Shown here one piece after another: positions 24,301 to 36,739 of a DNA stretch of 64,000 nucleotides. The position numbers and the translations under genes were made by a program. The stretch lies in NCBI GenBank assembly GCA_964020975.1, contig OZ026619.1, positions 95,464,804 through 95,528,803 on the forward strand. Direction: 5' to 3'. The notes beneath the pieces were generated by a model. That model was not told the origin of the DNA and ran no database searches. It saw only the letters and a program-made list of their open reading frames with translations. Every line of letters begins with the position of its first letter. The stretch's first letter is position 1. This stretch comes from Hermodice carunculata (lineage: Eukaryota; Annelida; Polychaeta; Eunicida; Amphinomidae).

Positions 24301-25414
24301 TGAAAGACTCTGGTTCACTGCTGGCATGTTTGGGCAATGGTTATGCTACACTGCTCACTGGCCTGTGCTGAATGGAGCAGTGTTGAATGGCAGCATGTCC
24401 ACTGCAGAGTCTCTCATGGGCTGGATGCTGGAGGCTTCAAAAACTACAACTGCATTTATGAAGTCTCTTCCACACTGGAAATACTGCACAGTGGTTCTTG
24501 AACAGCAGATATCCAAAGTATGTCACTTATTTTGGACAAAAATTTGTTTGTGTAGCTTTAAAGTGGGAATCCCCTGGAGCTGGAAAAACAGGGATCCCTC
24601 TGCACTGCAGTTGACCCCCACGTCTCCCTTTTCTATCATGATGAACCGCCTAAAAGGCTGGAAAAAATTACACTCACACAACAAACATCAACATCACGTC
24701 CAGGCCCATCACGCTGTAGATGAAGATTACTGCCATCTGGCGGTTATTTTCGGAAGAACTGCCTTGGATAACCAGGACGCTGTGCATGGCAACTGTCACA
24801 CATTGGCCCCCTAGTGCCAAACTGTCTGGTAACTCTCCAGTGTTAGAGGTAGGAAAACCACAAAAATATCAACTTCCTGCAACAAAGAATGATAACTTTG
24901 GGCATGTAAACTTGCCTAAATATATATCAAAATTAAAGTGTATTGTCACAAAATATGTGATAAATGACTGATAATTCATAAATTAATAGATATCAAGGTT
25001 AGAAACAAGTTTGAGGAAAATACCAACATGCACCTCCAACACAAGAGAGTACCGAATAATTTAGCATTAGGGGGCGCATGTGTGTGTACTCTTCATGGCT
25101 CCAGGATCGTGGCGATTTCACATTGGTCATGTAAACTTTAAGGATGTACTTTGCCACTACAGCACTTTATTTACAGCATAGAACAAGGGGATGTCTACAA
25201 GGAGCACTGGAACATTTTACTGTGAACGAAATTGAAAGGAGAACATGACCATAATGTGACTTTTGAACATGATTTACAAGGTCAAGGCTATGGAAATCAA
25301 TCAATCATTTAACGGTGAAAAATAGATGTACATAGAAGATATACATAATGAACACATCCTACTTTGTGTGTATTGTATATACCTGTGGCATGTGCCTAGC
25401 ACATGAAGTGCAAA
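24301..25414. other. Flank between two LINE remnants
   Basis: Possibly includes more of the LINE 5' UTR up to about 24.9 kb. The open frames at 24326-24971 have no recognisable domain. Nothing else supportable. Confidence 0.4.
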
Positions 25415-25832
25415 CACTAGTATCCAAAATAATAATTATCACAGTAATTCTTACAGCAATTAATACTAGGTGCTGATACAATGTGATTTGGCAGACTATT
25501 CCACATACAAATGACTGTTGCTAAAGAAATATTTACGTACATTGTAATTACATCTATTAACTTCAAGCATGTAAGAATGACCCCTCAGTCCTTGGTACTC
25601 CCTTCTGGTGAAAAAAGCTTTGAAATGCAAAGAATCAAGGCCTTTCAAAATTTTATAAACTACAATTAAGTTGCCTCTCAATCTACAATCTTCTAGGGAG
25701 GTTAACTGTAGTATTGTTAACCTTTCTTCATAACTTCAGTTTCTTATTCCTGCAAGCAGCTTTGTAGCTCTTCTAGGGACCTTCTCTAGAGTAATTATAT
25801 TTTTCTTCAAAAATGGAGACCAGAACTGCTTT
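25415..25832 (-). mobile_element. 5'-truncated CR1-like LINE, C-terminal fragment
   Basis: Minus-strand translation gives the characteristic tail of CR1/Jockey-group ORF2: FWSPFLKKNIITLEKVPRRA, ATKLLAGIRN, a stop, YEERLTILQLTSLEDCRLRG, NLIVVYKILKGLD, LRGHSYMLEVNRCNYNVRK, and after a frame change WNSLPNHIVSAPSIN. Only this tail is present; upstream of about 25832 similarity ends abruptly, as expected of a 5'-truncated insertion. At least one stop and one frameshift. Confidence 0.88.
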
Positions 25833-26877
25833 ACTCTCCAAGCAGTTTGCCTGTCGGTGGACTTTGCTGTGCATTGCCCAGCAATATTGTACAATTCTTC
25901 GTCACTCTGACAAACAAATCCTTCCATCTGTATGGATGAAGGGGCAGATGGATTCTTAGGAGCAGTTTGATTTGTCATGTCGGCCATGCCTGACCACTCT
26001 GCCATAGAATTGCCATCCAGTAGGCCTAGCAGTATGAGGGCTTCACCATGGACTGTCCTGTTGTTGAGTTCGTGCATAGGCCTATGCCCTCTAGCAATAC
26101 TGTTACCAGTGTTGAGATTCATTGATTGATGACTAGGTGTGGAATCCCAATTCATTGATCATGAAGATAATAATAATGTGATCCCTCCCCTAAAATGCAC
26201 AATTTTGCCAACTTCATACTGCAGGACCCACGAGAAAACCTTTTGGTAGCTTTGTTGACAAAAACTGCCAAAGACTCCCATATGCACAACACTTTCCAAA
26301 AATTATAAATTTATGCTAATTTTATATAACTTTTACATGAATAAAGCTCCATTTAAAAAAATAAAAGCTGTCATTACTCTCTATTTGAAAAAATAGTCTG
26401 GGAGGTCGTAATAGTCCAGGGAGGTCGGTGTACTGGTATTACGATCTGGCAAAGATGTGAAGGCCAGGGATCTTGCTATTCATGACTTGTTTATTTTTCT
26501 ACAATCAGTTTATGGTGTATTGTTGTTTTTTTTCATACATATTATGGGCATTGTACAACTGAGTTTTACTGTTATTTCTACAGGGAACCTGTTTTGTTAT
26601 TGTAATGCCCTGTTAACTTTCATTTGTGTAGCAGTAAAGTACTTTTAAATAGGTTTAAACTTAGAACATGTTAGGATTTAGTTTTAAGGCTTGGAAGTAA
26701 GACTTCAAGCTTTTTCAGTTGTGCTTTCAGCTTTTTGGCTTTCTTCCAGGTTGACTTCCAGATTAGAAGTCGTACTGAATTACCTTTTTACTACAAATCT
26801 GCCCGTAGTAGTATTTTTACTACAATGTATCAACTTTTTGCTTTGAAATCTACATGCCACATGCTCTGCACGTTACT
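25833..26877. other. Unassigned sequence
   Basis: The minus-strand frame that runs upstream out of the LINE tail (to 26155) is not LINE-like and has no recognised domain. It is probably the pre-insertion flank. The rest is AT-rich with no feature I can support. Confidence 0.4.
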
Positions 26878-27877
26878 TGTTAACACGGTGATACTGTGCC
26901 ATAGAATTCAATGATATTGACCAATAAGATTGCAGGAAACCTGTGGTTTTCCCTTCCACCGATGAAATTGTACTTCCAGAATTGGGAAAGCCCTGCTTCC
27001 ACCAATCAGAAAAGTTTTGGCATGTGTTTTCAAAAATATAATATCAGGAGGGGAAATTTTCTGGGGAGTTGATGTTTGGTGGCAGATGAGAGCAGACCTG
27101 TGGCTGTGTGTTGTGGCAAGTGTTAGCGTAGACATGTGAGATGATGGAAGAGAAGGTGGAGCCTGGGCAGTGGCCAGCAGTACTGTGTGCCCATGATAAG
27201 CCCAATTCAAAGTCTCCGGGATGATGCCCTGGGCCTTGAGAATTGACCGGGCATCAGTAAAGTCAAGGGCTTTTTAAGGTTTTGTAACTGTAAATAGTTG
27301 GAAATGTAATGTAATGTGATCTAATTGTTGTGTCCTATATGTAGCTAGCTAGCGCTGTAAATATTGTGTTGTTATTGTGCAGTGTAGGTGTAGTGTAGCG
27401 TAGTTTAAAGTAGGTTAAAATGTAAATACGCCTATGTAGAAATTGTAGGTTTACATCTGTGTAGTCCAGGTATTTGTAGTGTCAGTCAGTGTATATATTT
27501 GTGTGGTGCATCCCTATTCTAAATGTGTTTAAATAATTAAATTATTAAATCGCACTTATAGATCTTTTGGTCTTGGCGTGCGTGGAGAAAGTCTGGGACT
27601 CAGCTGAATGTTGCCCCTGGTCTGACTCCCAATGCCCCCCAATATCTGAGAGTGAGTGCATGTGAAAATTGTATGGAGTCCATTTCCATAGTTTAAGAAT
27701 TATTATTTTTTCCATTGTTTTATAAATGTGCGTGCCTGGGACTTGCTTTCCAAACTAACCAAAACCTGGAAGCTGAGCTGAATGCAGAGAGAATTGCTGC
27801 TATGTTTCACGCTACCAATTGGACTGAACCAGCTATTTCTAGTTTGCCTGTTTTTGGGCACCCCTGGCACGTCACAT
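26878..27877 (+). repeat. Candidate 5' LTR of the Gypsy fossil
   Basis: The right edge is placed by the primer-binding-like sequence that starts just after CACGTCACA near 27877, and an LTR would end in CA there. The left edge near 26878 (TGTTAACACGG) is a guess. No second LTR is present in the window for comparison, so the extent is uncertain. Confidence 0.3.
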
Positions 27878-30128
27878 AATTTGGTGGCAGCGGTGGGATA
27901 ATTTTAGTTTGGAACTTTGTTAGTATTCCCGAGTTGATTATTAGATAGATTATTCTCTCAATCAGAAAAGTTGTGCATGGTGGTCATGGCAAAACACGTC
28001 TGTGTAGACGATGACATTTCCATTTGGGTAGGCGAGGATCTCGAAACAGTACAGGGAAACTCCTCAGTTCCGCCCACTGAAGTTATGTTGGCAAACAAGC
28101 AACAGAAATACACAAAGCCTGTTTGACAGGAGTGTAAGGAAACCCAGTGAAAACATTCCTTTGTTACGGGTTGATATATGCGGTTTGGTAAGAAAAGCAT
28201 AACTCACTTTGGATAGACCTGCCCAGGAATCACTGGCGCTCGATGCCCTTTTGAGAGGTGTAGATCCAGATTTGAGAGTGAGATGTGTAGATTGGGACTG
28301 CAAAACTCTTGATGAAGCAGTGTGTGTAATGTTAAGATATGAAGCTTTGCTAGAAGCAGATCCCAGTAGGAAAAAGAAATAAGTCAGAGAAATTGATGCA
28401 CAGAAAAAGCTAAAGTCTGAGAGTGACAGATTTGATAAATTAGAAAATCTGCTGTCTAGAGTGTTGCAGGCTTTAAAAAAAACAGACTTCAGAAAAGAAA
28501 TGGCAGAAAACAAAACAGCTGATGATAGCATTATTTGCTTTTATTGCCAGCAGCTTGCACATTTTGCTAGGGACTGCCCAGAAAGAAAGAGAGATAATGC
28601 AAATAGGAAGCAGGGAAACGGAAATCCAGCAGCTGGTCACTAGGTCATCAGTTGGTGGGAAAACGAAGGCCTGGACATGGAAGTGCAGTTATTCTCCATT
28701 CTGTCCCAGAGCAAACAGATGACAGCCAGTGTATGGCAAAAAGTAAAGCAGAAAATCCACTTTTTATACCTGCTGACAGTAAACAGTTATCTGAGAAATC
28801 ACAAACATGTAAAATAATGCAGAAACATGTTAACAATGACAAATGCTGTGAAGAAAAGCTGTTCATAGAATCTGCAGGTGAGTCAAATCCATGCAGTAGA
28901 GATATGGAAGTGGAACAAAGTGTTGATCTAGGTTGCCATGGTAACCTGGAAGTGGGAAACAAGGGACAGCTATTGACTCAACCCAACAAAATTCTTCATG
29001 ACAGTGATATTAAACATACTGTTTCTCATGGTTGTACCAGTTAACAAAGTGAAAGTGATACTGCACAGCTTGATGAATGCACTGGATATAAAAAAACAAT
29101 AATCCATGTGCAAACTCAGTCAAAATGAAATTAGAGCAGGTAGAAAATACTGGACAGAATGGAGATGAGCTTTTCCTGGGCCAGGCCAAACATTTTGAAG
29201 CTGGATCTGGAAGTTTTAGGAGAGATGGCATGTTTTTAGCTGGGCAAATAAGTGAAGTTGGAGCCAGTTTTCTCATATATAAAGGTTCTACTACTTCTTT
29301 GATATCTGTGCGGACTTATTCCAGAATTCCAGAACATGTAAGACCTGAGCTTTAGACTGTGTTAGATAGAATGAGTGTGGCAGATGGAGGTACGATTAGA
29401 GTATTGGGGTCAGCTGTATTTACCCATGTGTTTGACCACTTTCAAGTAACAAAAGAGCTGGTAGCAAATATCAAGACTGAGGGGATTCTGGGAATGAATT
29501 TTCTACAGAATCACTCATGTCAGATAGATTTATTGAAGGACACCATTAAAGTAGCTGGGCATGAACATTTATGCTCGAATGGTGATAAAAATCAGGCATG
29601 TTTCCGTGTTGTAACGCAAACCAAGGTAACATTGCCTGCACAAACACCAGTTTTTTTGCCTGCTTAAATATTAAGGACATGTCAGGAAACATCACTAAAT
29701 GGGGCATAATAGGACCACACACAGAGTTGACAGAGAAATGTGGTGTTCTCACAGGCCATTGTGTGGTACCTACATATAAGTAAGAGGTCTGTGTGCGCCT
29801 CATGAATTGTCAGGAAGATGAAGTGCTGTACCCACATCAAACAATAGGCTGGCGTGAGTCAGTTAAGATCTGTGATGATGATGAGGGACCTAATACGCCT
29901 ATTAATGCTGTGGAAAAGACAGAAAAGTTCACAGTTATTCCAGAATATTTGCAAGATTTATATGAACGAAGTTCAGTTTTGCTAACTGAAGATGAGAAAA
30001 GTTGTTTGACCGAGACTCTTATAGAATATGCAGATGTATTTTCAATAGACAAAAATGATCTGTGCCGCACTAACTTAGTAAAACACACCACACATACAGG
30101 CACACCATGTCCTGTTAAACAGCCATAG
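27878..30128 (+). mobile_element. Ty3/Gypsy LTR retrotransposon fossil (gag-pro-start of RT)
   Basis: Directly after the candidate LTR, TTTGGTGGCAGCGGTGGGAT (to 27899) is typical of the primer-binding region of Gypsy elements. Parts in order: a Gag region with a nucleocapsid CCHC zinc knuckle at about 28536-28577 (spacing CX2CX4HX4C), a retroviral-type aspartic protease region at about 29220-29520, and the lead-in to reverse transcriptase at about 29930-30124. Similarity stops there; the rest of pol and a 3' LTR are absent. The copy is broken, with roughly five or more interruptions, and I judge it moderately old. The internal plus-strand frames have no host-gene likeness. Confidence 0.82.
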
Positions 30129-31309
30129 ATCATAACATGAAAATATTTTAGGATACAACTTTGAAATTGCACGATTGTAGTGCTCTGTATGGGATTGCAT
30201 ATGGGCAACCTTGATCCAGTTCCCAAGTCAAATAAAGTAAATTTTGCAAGGGATCATAACTCAAAGGAAAAGTTTTTCAGCTATGACTCTCAAATTGTGC
30301 ACAATTGTAGTCTACTATACAATGTAATGCGCTTGCATCGGGTGGCATATCGCTGACTTTCCTCATTTCCCAAGGTCAAAGGTCACCTTTAGTGAATTTG
30401 CTCTCTTGATTGTAAAGTGGAACATTTCAAATTTGGCATGATTAACATTCTCTATAAAGGCCAGGATAAGATTACATATTACGCAATTTTTATACCAGAA
30501 TACTTCTGAAGCGGTACCCTCAGTGGTGCACTACGCCACTGACTAAACCATGACATATTTTCTAATCCAAGTTCAATGAAATATTTTTTAGATTAAAATG
30601 ATTTATATCTTTTTCTTTAGGTCAAATTACTATGAAGTGATCAGATTGAGCCTAATTATTTACAATCATGCATAAGCCTGCCTATCCTCTCTATGCATGT
30701 GACAATTTAAGCCAACTGTAGATCTAATGAGTTTCGTCTCCGTTTAGCTCCAAATTTTTAATTGTCAATTTTTTTTTTTATTTGTTTCGGACAATAGGGT
30801 TTGCCTGTGTAAAAATTTACTTGTTCCGGACAATAGGGCTTGTCTAAAGGGAATGCTTTGCATTGAACTGGATAATTGAAAGTTATTTTAAAGTAGGTAA
30901 ATAAGTACGATTCTTGACCTTGAATGAGTCAGTAAGGCCTATTAAAAATAAAGGATCCAGCGATTATTTCAGTCATAAGAATTGTTCACTTAAATTTGAT
31001 TTTACCTGAAAGAAATTCCTTTAATTGTAGAAACATGTTTTCGCAAGGAATCTATCAGTGAAATGGCCAAGTACCAGATTTAGTGAAAAGAATTCAAGTA
31101 ATGGACAAAAACATTATTAATGTTAGGCAATATTTTATTGTATACTAAACTAGATAAAAGTATTTTGAAAGCGTTTCATCTGCACTGAGGTACGTGATAA
31201 ATTTGACAAGTTCAGCAAATTGTGAAATATAGCCAAAAGCCTCCATGACCAGCAAAATGCTAGTAAAATTGACCTAGACTATACGAAAATATTTAAGAAA
31301 ATACAATTT
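30129..31309. other. Flank holding a short diverged tandem dimer
   Basis: Around 30150-30320 two related units read 'CTTTGAAATTGCACGATTGTAG' style text and then 'CTCTCAAATTGTGCACAATTGTAG' style text, followed by GGTCAAAGGTCACC. It looks like a dispersed repeat. No gene is seen in the rest of the interval. Confidence 0.45.
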
Positions 31310-32745
31310 CTATGAGCTTCTTTTATACGGGGACAGTTTTTTAGAAGACAATCCTTAGACCACTGATCAACATCAAGGAGGTGCTAGTTTATCATGTTTG
31401 CTGAAGTAATAGGGTCACCGGCAGTTAGATAAAGAGATGTATCATCAGCGAACATTTTAATATTTGATCGAACAAGGCCAACAATATCATTAATGTAAAT
31501 AAGGAACATAAGTGGTCCTAACACCAAGTCCTGAGGGACACCTGCATTTATTTTACCCCAGCTGGACGAATGACCCTGGATTATAACTACTTGATAACAA
31601 TGGCTGAGGTGATTTTCAAACCAATCAAGCAGGTTGCCAGTGACACCAGCTTTTTGCAATTTGCATAATAGGCCAGAATGCCAGACTTTGTCGAAGGCCT
31701 TGCTGATGTCAAGGAAAATGATGCAATTTTTTTTTTTGTTGATCAATAGTCATACATAATTCATGGTCGAGTAGTAGCAATTTGTTAATAGTTGAGTCAC
31801 CAGGGATGAAGCCAGATTGATGAGAAGAAATAACAAAATTATCACGAGAGAAGTTAAATGCATGTTTGAATACTTTTTAAAAAATAATTTTCCTCTACAA
31901 CTGAGCAATGACACGGGTCTGTAATTGGTACACACATTTTCAGGCCCTTTTTATGAAGTGGGGAAACATTTGCTTGCTTCCAAAGAGAAGGAAAATTGTT
32001 TGCATTCAGAGAGAGATTTAACAGTTTTGTCAGTGAAGGGGGGATAGCAGGGGCAGCCTCTTTTAGGAGTTTGGTGCTAATACCATCAGGACCTGATGCT
32101 CTTGATGTGTCCTAACTTAATAGAGTTTCAAAGACCTCAGATTCTACAACAGATAGTGAGTCAAAGCTCAAGATAGGGGATTGTTAGGTTCAGATAGAGT
32201 GGCCGTAGCAGAATCAACGTTGAATTGCTGTAAAAAAAATAACAATTACAAATTTCAGCTTTAGATGCACTGTCCATAATCTGTTCGCCCTCATGTAGAA
32301 GAGATGGTATAGTATCAGAATGATTACGATTCAAAAAGTGTTTGATAGTGCGCCACCAACATTTGTTTTTCCGAGAAGGATTGTTTAGGTCAGAGCAAAG
32401 TTTATCATTGCATTCTTCCTCAGCAAGTTTTAGTTGTTCCTGATAGTAGTTCCGGAGTTGACAAAATGAGGTCCATGATCTTGTTTCAAAATTATAGTTC
32501 TTAGCTTTATCATATTTTCTATAACCTATCGTTTCACCAACCGAAGTCTTGAGCCTGTCTTTGTTAGGAATACAGTGAGTAGCAATTTCTAAAAATGAAT
32601 TAGACCAAGAATTACAGCAGACATCAACATCATTAGTAGCAAAACATGAAGTCCAATCTGCTGCACGAAGACGATTTCAAAAACTATCAAAGTCGGCTTT
32701 GTCATATTCCCAAATACGCCGTTTGTATGCTTGCTCCTTTCTCCG
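31310..32745 (-). mobile_element. Jockey/CR1-group LINE fragment with reverse transcriptase
   Basis: On the minus strand from about 32745: a linker region (KYDKAKNYNFETRSW, NKCWWRTIKHFLNRNHSDTI), then RT blocks ASGPDGISTKLLKEAAP, PLHKKG, NYRPVSLLSCRGKLF, FLDISKAFDKVWHSGLLCKL, GVPQDLVLGPLMFLIYINDI and the catalytic FADDTSLYL near 31460. The endonuclease and the C-terminal end are absent; similarity fades after about 31310. There are frameshifts around 31930 and 31750 and stops near 32100 and 31384. An inactive fragment of a non-LTR retrotransposon. Confidence 0.88.
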
Positions 32746-33309
32746 CTAATTTAAATTAGATAAACTCCCAAGTGAATTTGGTATCAATTGAAAACTAATA
32801 ACATGGGGCCGTATTCATGAAGAGGTTAAACTGGTCATGAATTTAATCCTAAAATTAAAGTCAATGTACCTTTGGGCCTTGAACCACTGAATCCTAGGCC
32901 TAATGTTTGATCGAAACTTGCAGGATTAATTAATCTATGTTCTCTACTGTAATATGAACTTTGGAATTAAAGGTTCCATTTTATTACATCAATATTGATT
33001 TAATACAGATTTGAATCTTCGATCAAAAGATTAAGTACAGGATAAAACTAAGATAAATCTAATAAATTGAAAATGCCTATCCTTAAGTTCATATTGTAGC
33101 CAATAGCATATATTGGCTAATCCTCGACGTTCTGATCAAACATTGTCATTGATATTCTTCCCACATAGAACGATGTGTACAAACCGCATCACATATGCAT
33201 ACATAAATTTATATTGAAATATATGTTTAACATACAAAGTTTAAGATCAAGAATTTTGAAAGAGAAAATCGCACCTTGACGCTACATACCCACCTTCCCA
33301 CTTTCCGTA

Positions 33310-33310
<1 letters not shown>
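32746..33310. other. AT-rich spacer
   Basis: No gene or clear repeat boundary seen. Confidence 0.45.
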
Positions 33311-33398
<88 letters not shown>

Positions 33399-33403
33399 CA
33401 TAC

Positions 33404-33459
<56 letters not shown>

Positions 33460-33488
33460 ATGTATGTATGTATGTGTGTGTGTGTGTG
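33311..33488. repeat. (TA)n microsatellite with a (TG)n tail
   Basis: About 140 bases of TA interrupted by TACATACATACATA, passing into TGTGTATG and TGTGTG repeats. All the Tyr/Ile open frames across it are artefacts. Confidence 0.97.
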
Positions 33489-33861
33489 GGTGTGTCCCAA
33501 ACCAACCAAAATTACGTTGCTTGGGAACCGCGTCCTCCTTTGAATCGATCGAGTTTGATGTCTGCCGAAAACCTGGCCATCTTGCCTTCTCAGAGTGCCC
33601 TTCAACTCATATTCAAAACACCAGCGACCGCTACGTCTATATCATATGATTCTAGAGGTGACCACTGTGACATCGATGTCGCGTGCCAATAACTTAATGT
33701 CTGGCATGCTTTCAGGAGAAGGCCTATGTTTCAATCACAGAGGTAACCAGCAGAATGGTTGTTATCATATTCTGGTCTATACGAACTCATTCATAGTGAC
33801 CGCCAAAGTCACTGTCCACCGAAAATACTGATTAGGGTTAGAAGGGAACAAACAAAAATCA
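33489..33861. other. Unassigned sequence
   Basis: Open frames continue from the adjacent microsatellite but lose any pattern. No gene seen. Confidence 0.4.
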
Positions 33862-34020
33862 GCGCCCCCCTCCCCCCCCCCCCCCCTGCTGTTTTCCTAA
33901 TCCTACACCTTCTGCTGCCTGACAAAAAGAATCTATATAGCCTACCAAAAGATTCGTCACAATCCTCTCATTCGATCCCAGCCCAGTAATTAAATTGGCG
34001 GACGTATTTGACCCACTTGT
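33862..34020 (-). repeat. Dispersed repeat with poly-C edge, copy 1
   Basis: From the C-run at about 33867-33886 the sequence CTGCTGTTTTCCTAATCC, ACACCTTCTGCTGCC, AAAGATTCGTCACAATCC, TCGATCCC and GACCCACTTG matches the reverse complement of 41435-41595 block by block. The two copies are in opposite orientation about 7.5 kb apart. Confidence 0.75.
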
Positions 34021-34505
34021 GCCAGTTTACTTCTGGCAAAGCGTCTCGATTCCAAATGAGCCACTCTTCGTTGAACGGAAGTGACCCCCGCGTGTGTCCC
34101 AACCTTATGACAATCCCTGTGAAAAATGTTCGCAAAGCTTAGCTTTTAGGCCTAACATATCGGGCCCATCTATCACTAATCATGTAGGCCTAAGCCTACA
34201 TGTATATTTAGGGAAGCCATCAAGAGATCGATGTGTGCATGCGATAAAGAGAAAAAACAATAAAGTCTTGGACGTGTTCTGTTCAGTCTGGTATCGCCCA
34301 AAATCTAGGCCTTGTACCGTACGTGTACATGGATGGAACGCCCCAAAATACGAATAAATGAACATTCCAAGCACAAAAATGACTGCTGAGCCTCATGTCA
34401 CACGTATTTTACAATTAGAATCTAGGTAGGGGGCCTACTGCAGCATTTAGGAAAGGTGACCAAACAGTGAATGTGAAGTGGAATATCTTTTTTATGTATT
34501 TGACT
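34021..34505. other. Unassigned sequence
   Basis: Rich in TAGGCCTA words. No gene seen. Confidence 0.4.
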
Positions 34506-34754
34506 TTAACTCTTCAGTCACGCTGAATGTGAGACTGGGTCAACAGCTTTCCTTGGCACACTTTGCACGCAATGGGCACAAAGTGCGTCGAGGCAAGCTG
34601 TTGACCGAGATCATTACTTCTGAAATTAATTTTGGACAGGGCATGCTGGTACCTGAATGAAAGCTCTTGTCATGTTAAATTTGAATATGAAATATTTTTA
34701 AGGTATAATTCGTCTTAAGATGACCAAAGTCGCTTATGGCAGTGAAAGGGTTAA
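34506..34754 (+). repeat. MITE with TTAAC(C/T)CTTTCACTG-type inverted ends, copy A
   Basis: About 249 bp. The left end TTAACTCTTCAGTCACGCTG faces a right end whose reverse complement reads TTAACCCTTTCACTGCC. Inside, an internal palindrome reads CAACAGCTTTCCTTGGCACA against its partner AGTGCGTCGAGGCAAGCTG. It then has GGCATGCTGGTACCTGAATG and a tail with GACCAAAGTCGCTTATGGC. No coding capacity. Related copies are at 6482-6600, 36107-36448 and 40103-40347. Confidence 0.8.
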
Positions 34755-35065
34755 GTTTTCCACTTTTCACTTTCACATAATAATGGCCAATTAAAGTAGG
34801 CCTAGGCCTGTAGACATATTATGTCAATATGAAGATGACTCTACGGCAGAAGACGCACGTTCCATAATATGAATATATATTCTTAATGAGGAAAATCTTA
34901 TTGTTTGTATGCTAGGCCTAGTAGGAATGGTATTCGTACATGATGTACCGACCATTGATAATAGCCTGAATGAAATGAAATGAAACAGGGCTCACGTCAT
35001 TTATTGGTAAAATGAATAGCATTCCTCTTTCTATTTGGCAGGAAACAGGTTTCTAAGATCTAATT
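34755..35065. other. Unassigned sequence
   Basis: AT-rich, no gene seen. Confidence 0.4.
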
Positions 35066-36106
35066 CATGTGGGGGGGGGGGGGGAGACAGGGTGGGAAAC
35101 GGGACAATTTACGTGCCATCGCCTATATCTCAATAAAATTGAAAACTATGATGCTCGGTTACTTTTGTCTTAAACTGCTATCTGTTGTTCAAAATATAAC
35201 CACTAGGGGGTGGTGTGATCTGCCATCACTTGGGCATGGCACGCTGAACACGCAGGCACCTCCTGTGTTTGCTCTTACTTTTAGGCAGATTTCTAAGAGC
35301 TTCAGGTGAGAACACCATACAACCTTAAGCCTCCCACTTCTCTAAGGTTCCAGGATTACGAAATCTTTTGTTTTTATAAGGAAAATAATAGTCAAGTGAT
35401 GTAGGTTTTACTTAAATCTTCAAAATTTAAGTACGCAATAAAATTTGCCGCCACTGAAACAAGTCACTGTCCCGTTTTCCACCCAGTCAGTAAAATTTTT
35501 GGGTGGGAAACTGGACACGTAGCGGAAATAAATTAAATAAATGAATCATGTATTTTTCTGTTATAGAAATCCAGTAGTTGGCATAATGTAACACCGACAT
35601 TCACAATTTAGGACACAAGTACATGTATCAGTATTTAGCAGTGGCCCATCAGAAATAAAATCATTATTATGAGGTTCTAAATTATGATATCGTGTCACGC
35701 CTATCTAACATTAGACTTAAAATTGAACTAGACTGAACTTGAATGATGAAACAGACCTCTGCACACATCCACATTAAATGTGGGATATTTTTGGCCTACC
35801 TATGTAGGCCTATAGATGTCGGCCCATACATCCATGTCTACGTAGGGTGAAATGTATGTCATGTAGGTCTATGGGTGCCTGCATTCAAGCACGTGGGCTA
35901 TGTAGGCTATGGAATGTAAAGTGGAATAGGGCCTGTATGTGGGCCTACTGCTGACACTGCAAAATGCTATGTTGATTCAATCTTGGCAAATTTCAAAAAG
36001 TCTGTACATCACACCAAGTAGGCCTATATTAATCAGTAAATTTCTTAAATGCCAATATGAATATGCAAAGGCTACGGTAATACGTAAAATACATAACATA
36101 ACTAAG

Positions 36107-36448
36107 ATAACTCTTTCGCTGCTGACTTGAATCTGAGACTGAGTCAAGAGCTTGCCTCAGTGCACTTTCAAACCGAGACAAGCCGCTGACTGAGATCATT
36201 CATCCTGAAACTAAATTGAGACTAGGCATGCTGGTACTATAAGGAAATGTCTTTCCAAGTTTAATTCGCTCTTTCATTGCCAAATGCGACTTTGGTCGTC
36301 TTCATTTGGATCATACCTATAAGATAATTTGATATTCAAATGCTACATGAAAGAGCTCTCATTCAAGTACCCAGCATGCCTAGTCTAAACTCTGTTTCAG
36401 AAATCATGACCTCAGTTAATAGCTTGCCCCGGCACACTTTGCGCGCAT
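36107..36448. repeat. Two MITE copies tail to tail (copy B)
   Basis: 36107-36255 is a left portion of the TTAACTCTTTCACTG family in plus orientation (ATAACTCTTTCGCTGCTGAC, GAGACTGAGTCAAGAGCTTG, GGCATGCTGGTACTATAAGG). 36261-36448 is a second, nearly whole copy in the opposite orientation (CTCTTTCATTGCC, GCGACTTTGGTCGTC, CATTCAAGTACCCAGCATGC, GCTTGCCCCGGCACACTTTG). Together they form a large imperfect palindrome. Confidence 0.75.
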
Positions 36449-36739
36449 CAGGGTTTTGTGCAAAGACCTGTTCATTCAAGTTATCAATCTTTGCCCAAAA
36501 CTTGCCAAAATGTATTTCTAATGGTGTGATCTTTTTCTTGTGTAAATGTTAAAGCAATTCTTTCAAAATTATGTTAGAGATTCAATGCAAGAGTATGCTA
36601 ACTTGACATACTCATGATTGTTTTTTGCAAGCTTTAAAGTCCGTTTTGTTCCATTTCACCAAAGTGGGATCTATCAGATCTTTACACCAAACCCTTTTAA
36701 ATAATAGTTTAAGATGTTTAAAAGATCTTGCGACACTGA

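Noticed and set aside
23913-24371. 152-codon plus-strand frame with three 26-residue hydrophobic repeats
   Set aside because: It is produced by three 78-bp DNA monomers read on the strand opposite the LINE. The unit length being a multiple of three keeps it open.
28064-28531. 155-codon minus frame
   Set aside because: Shadow of the Gypsy fossil on the plus strand.
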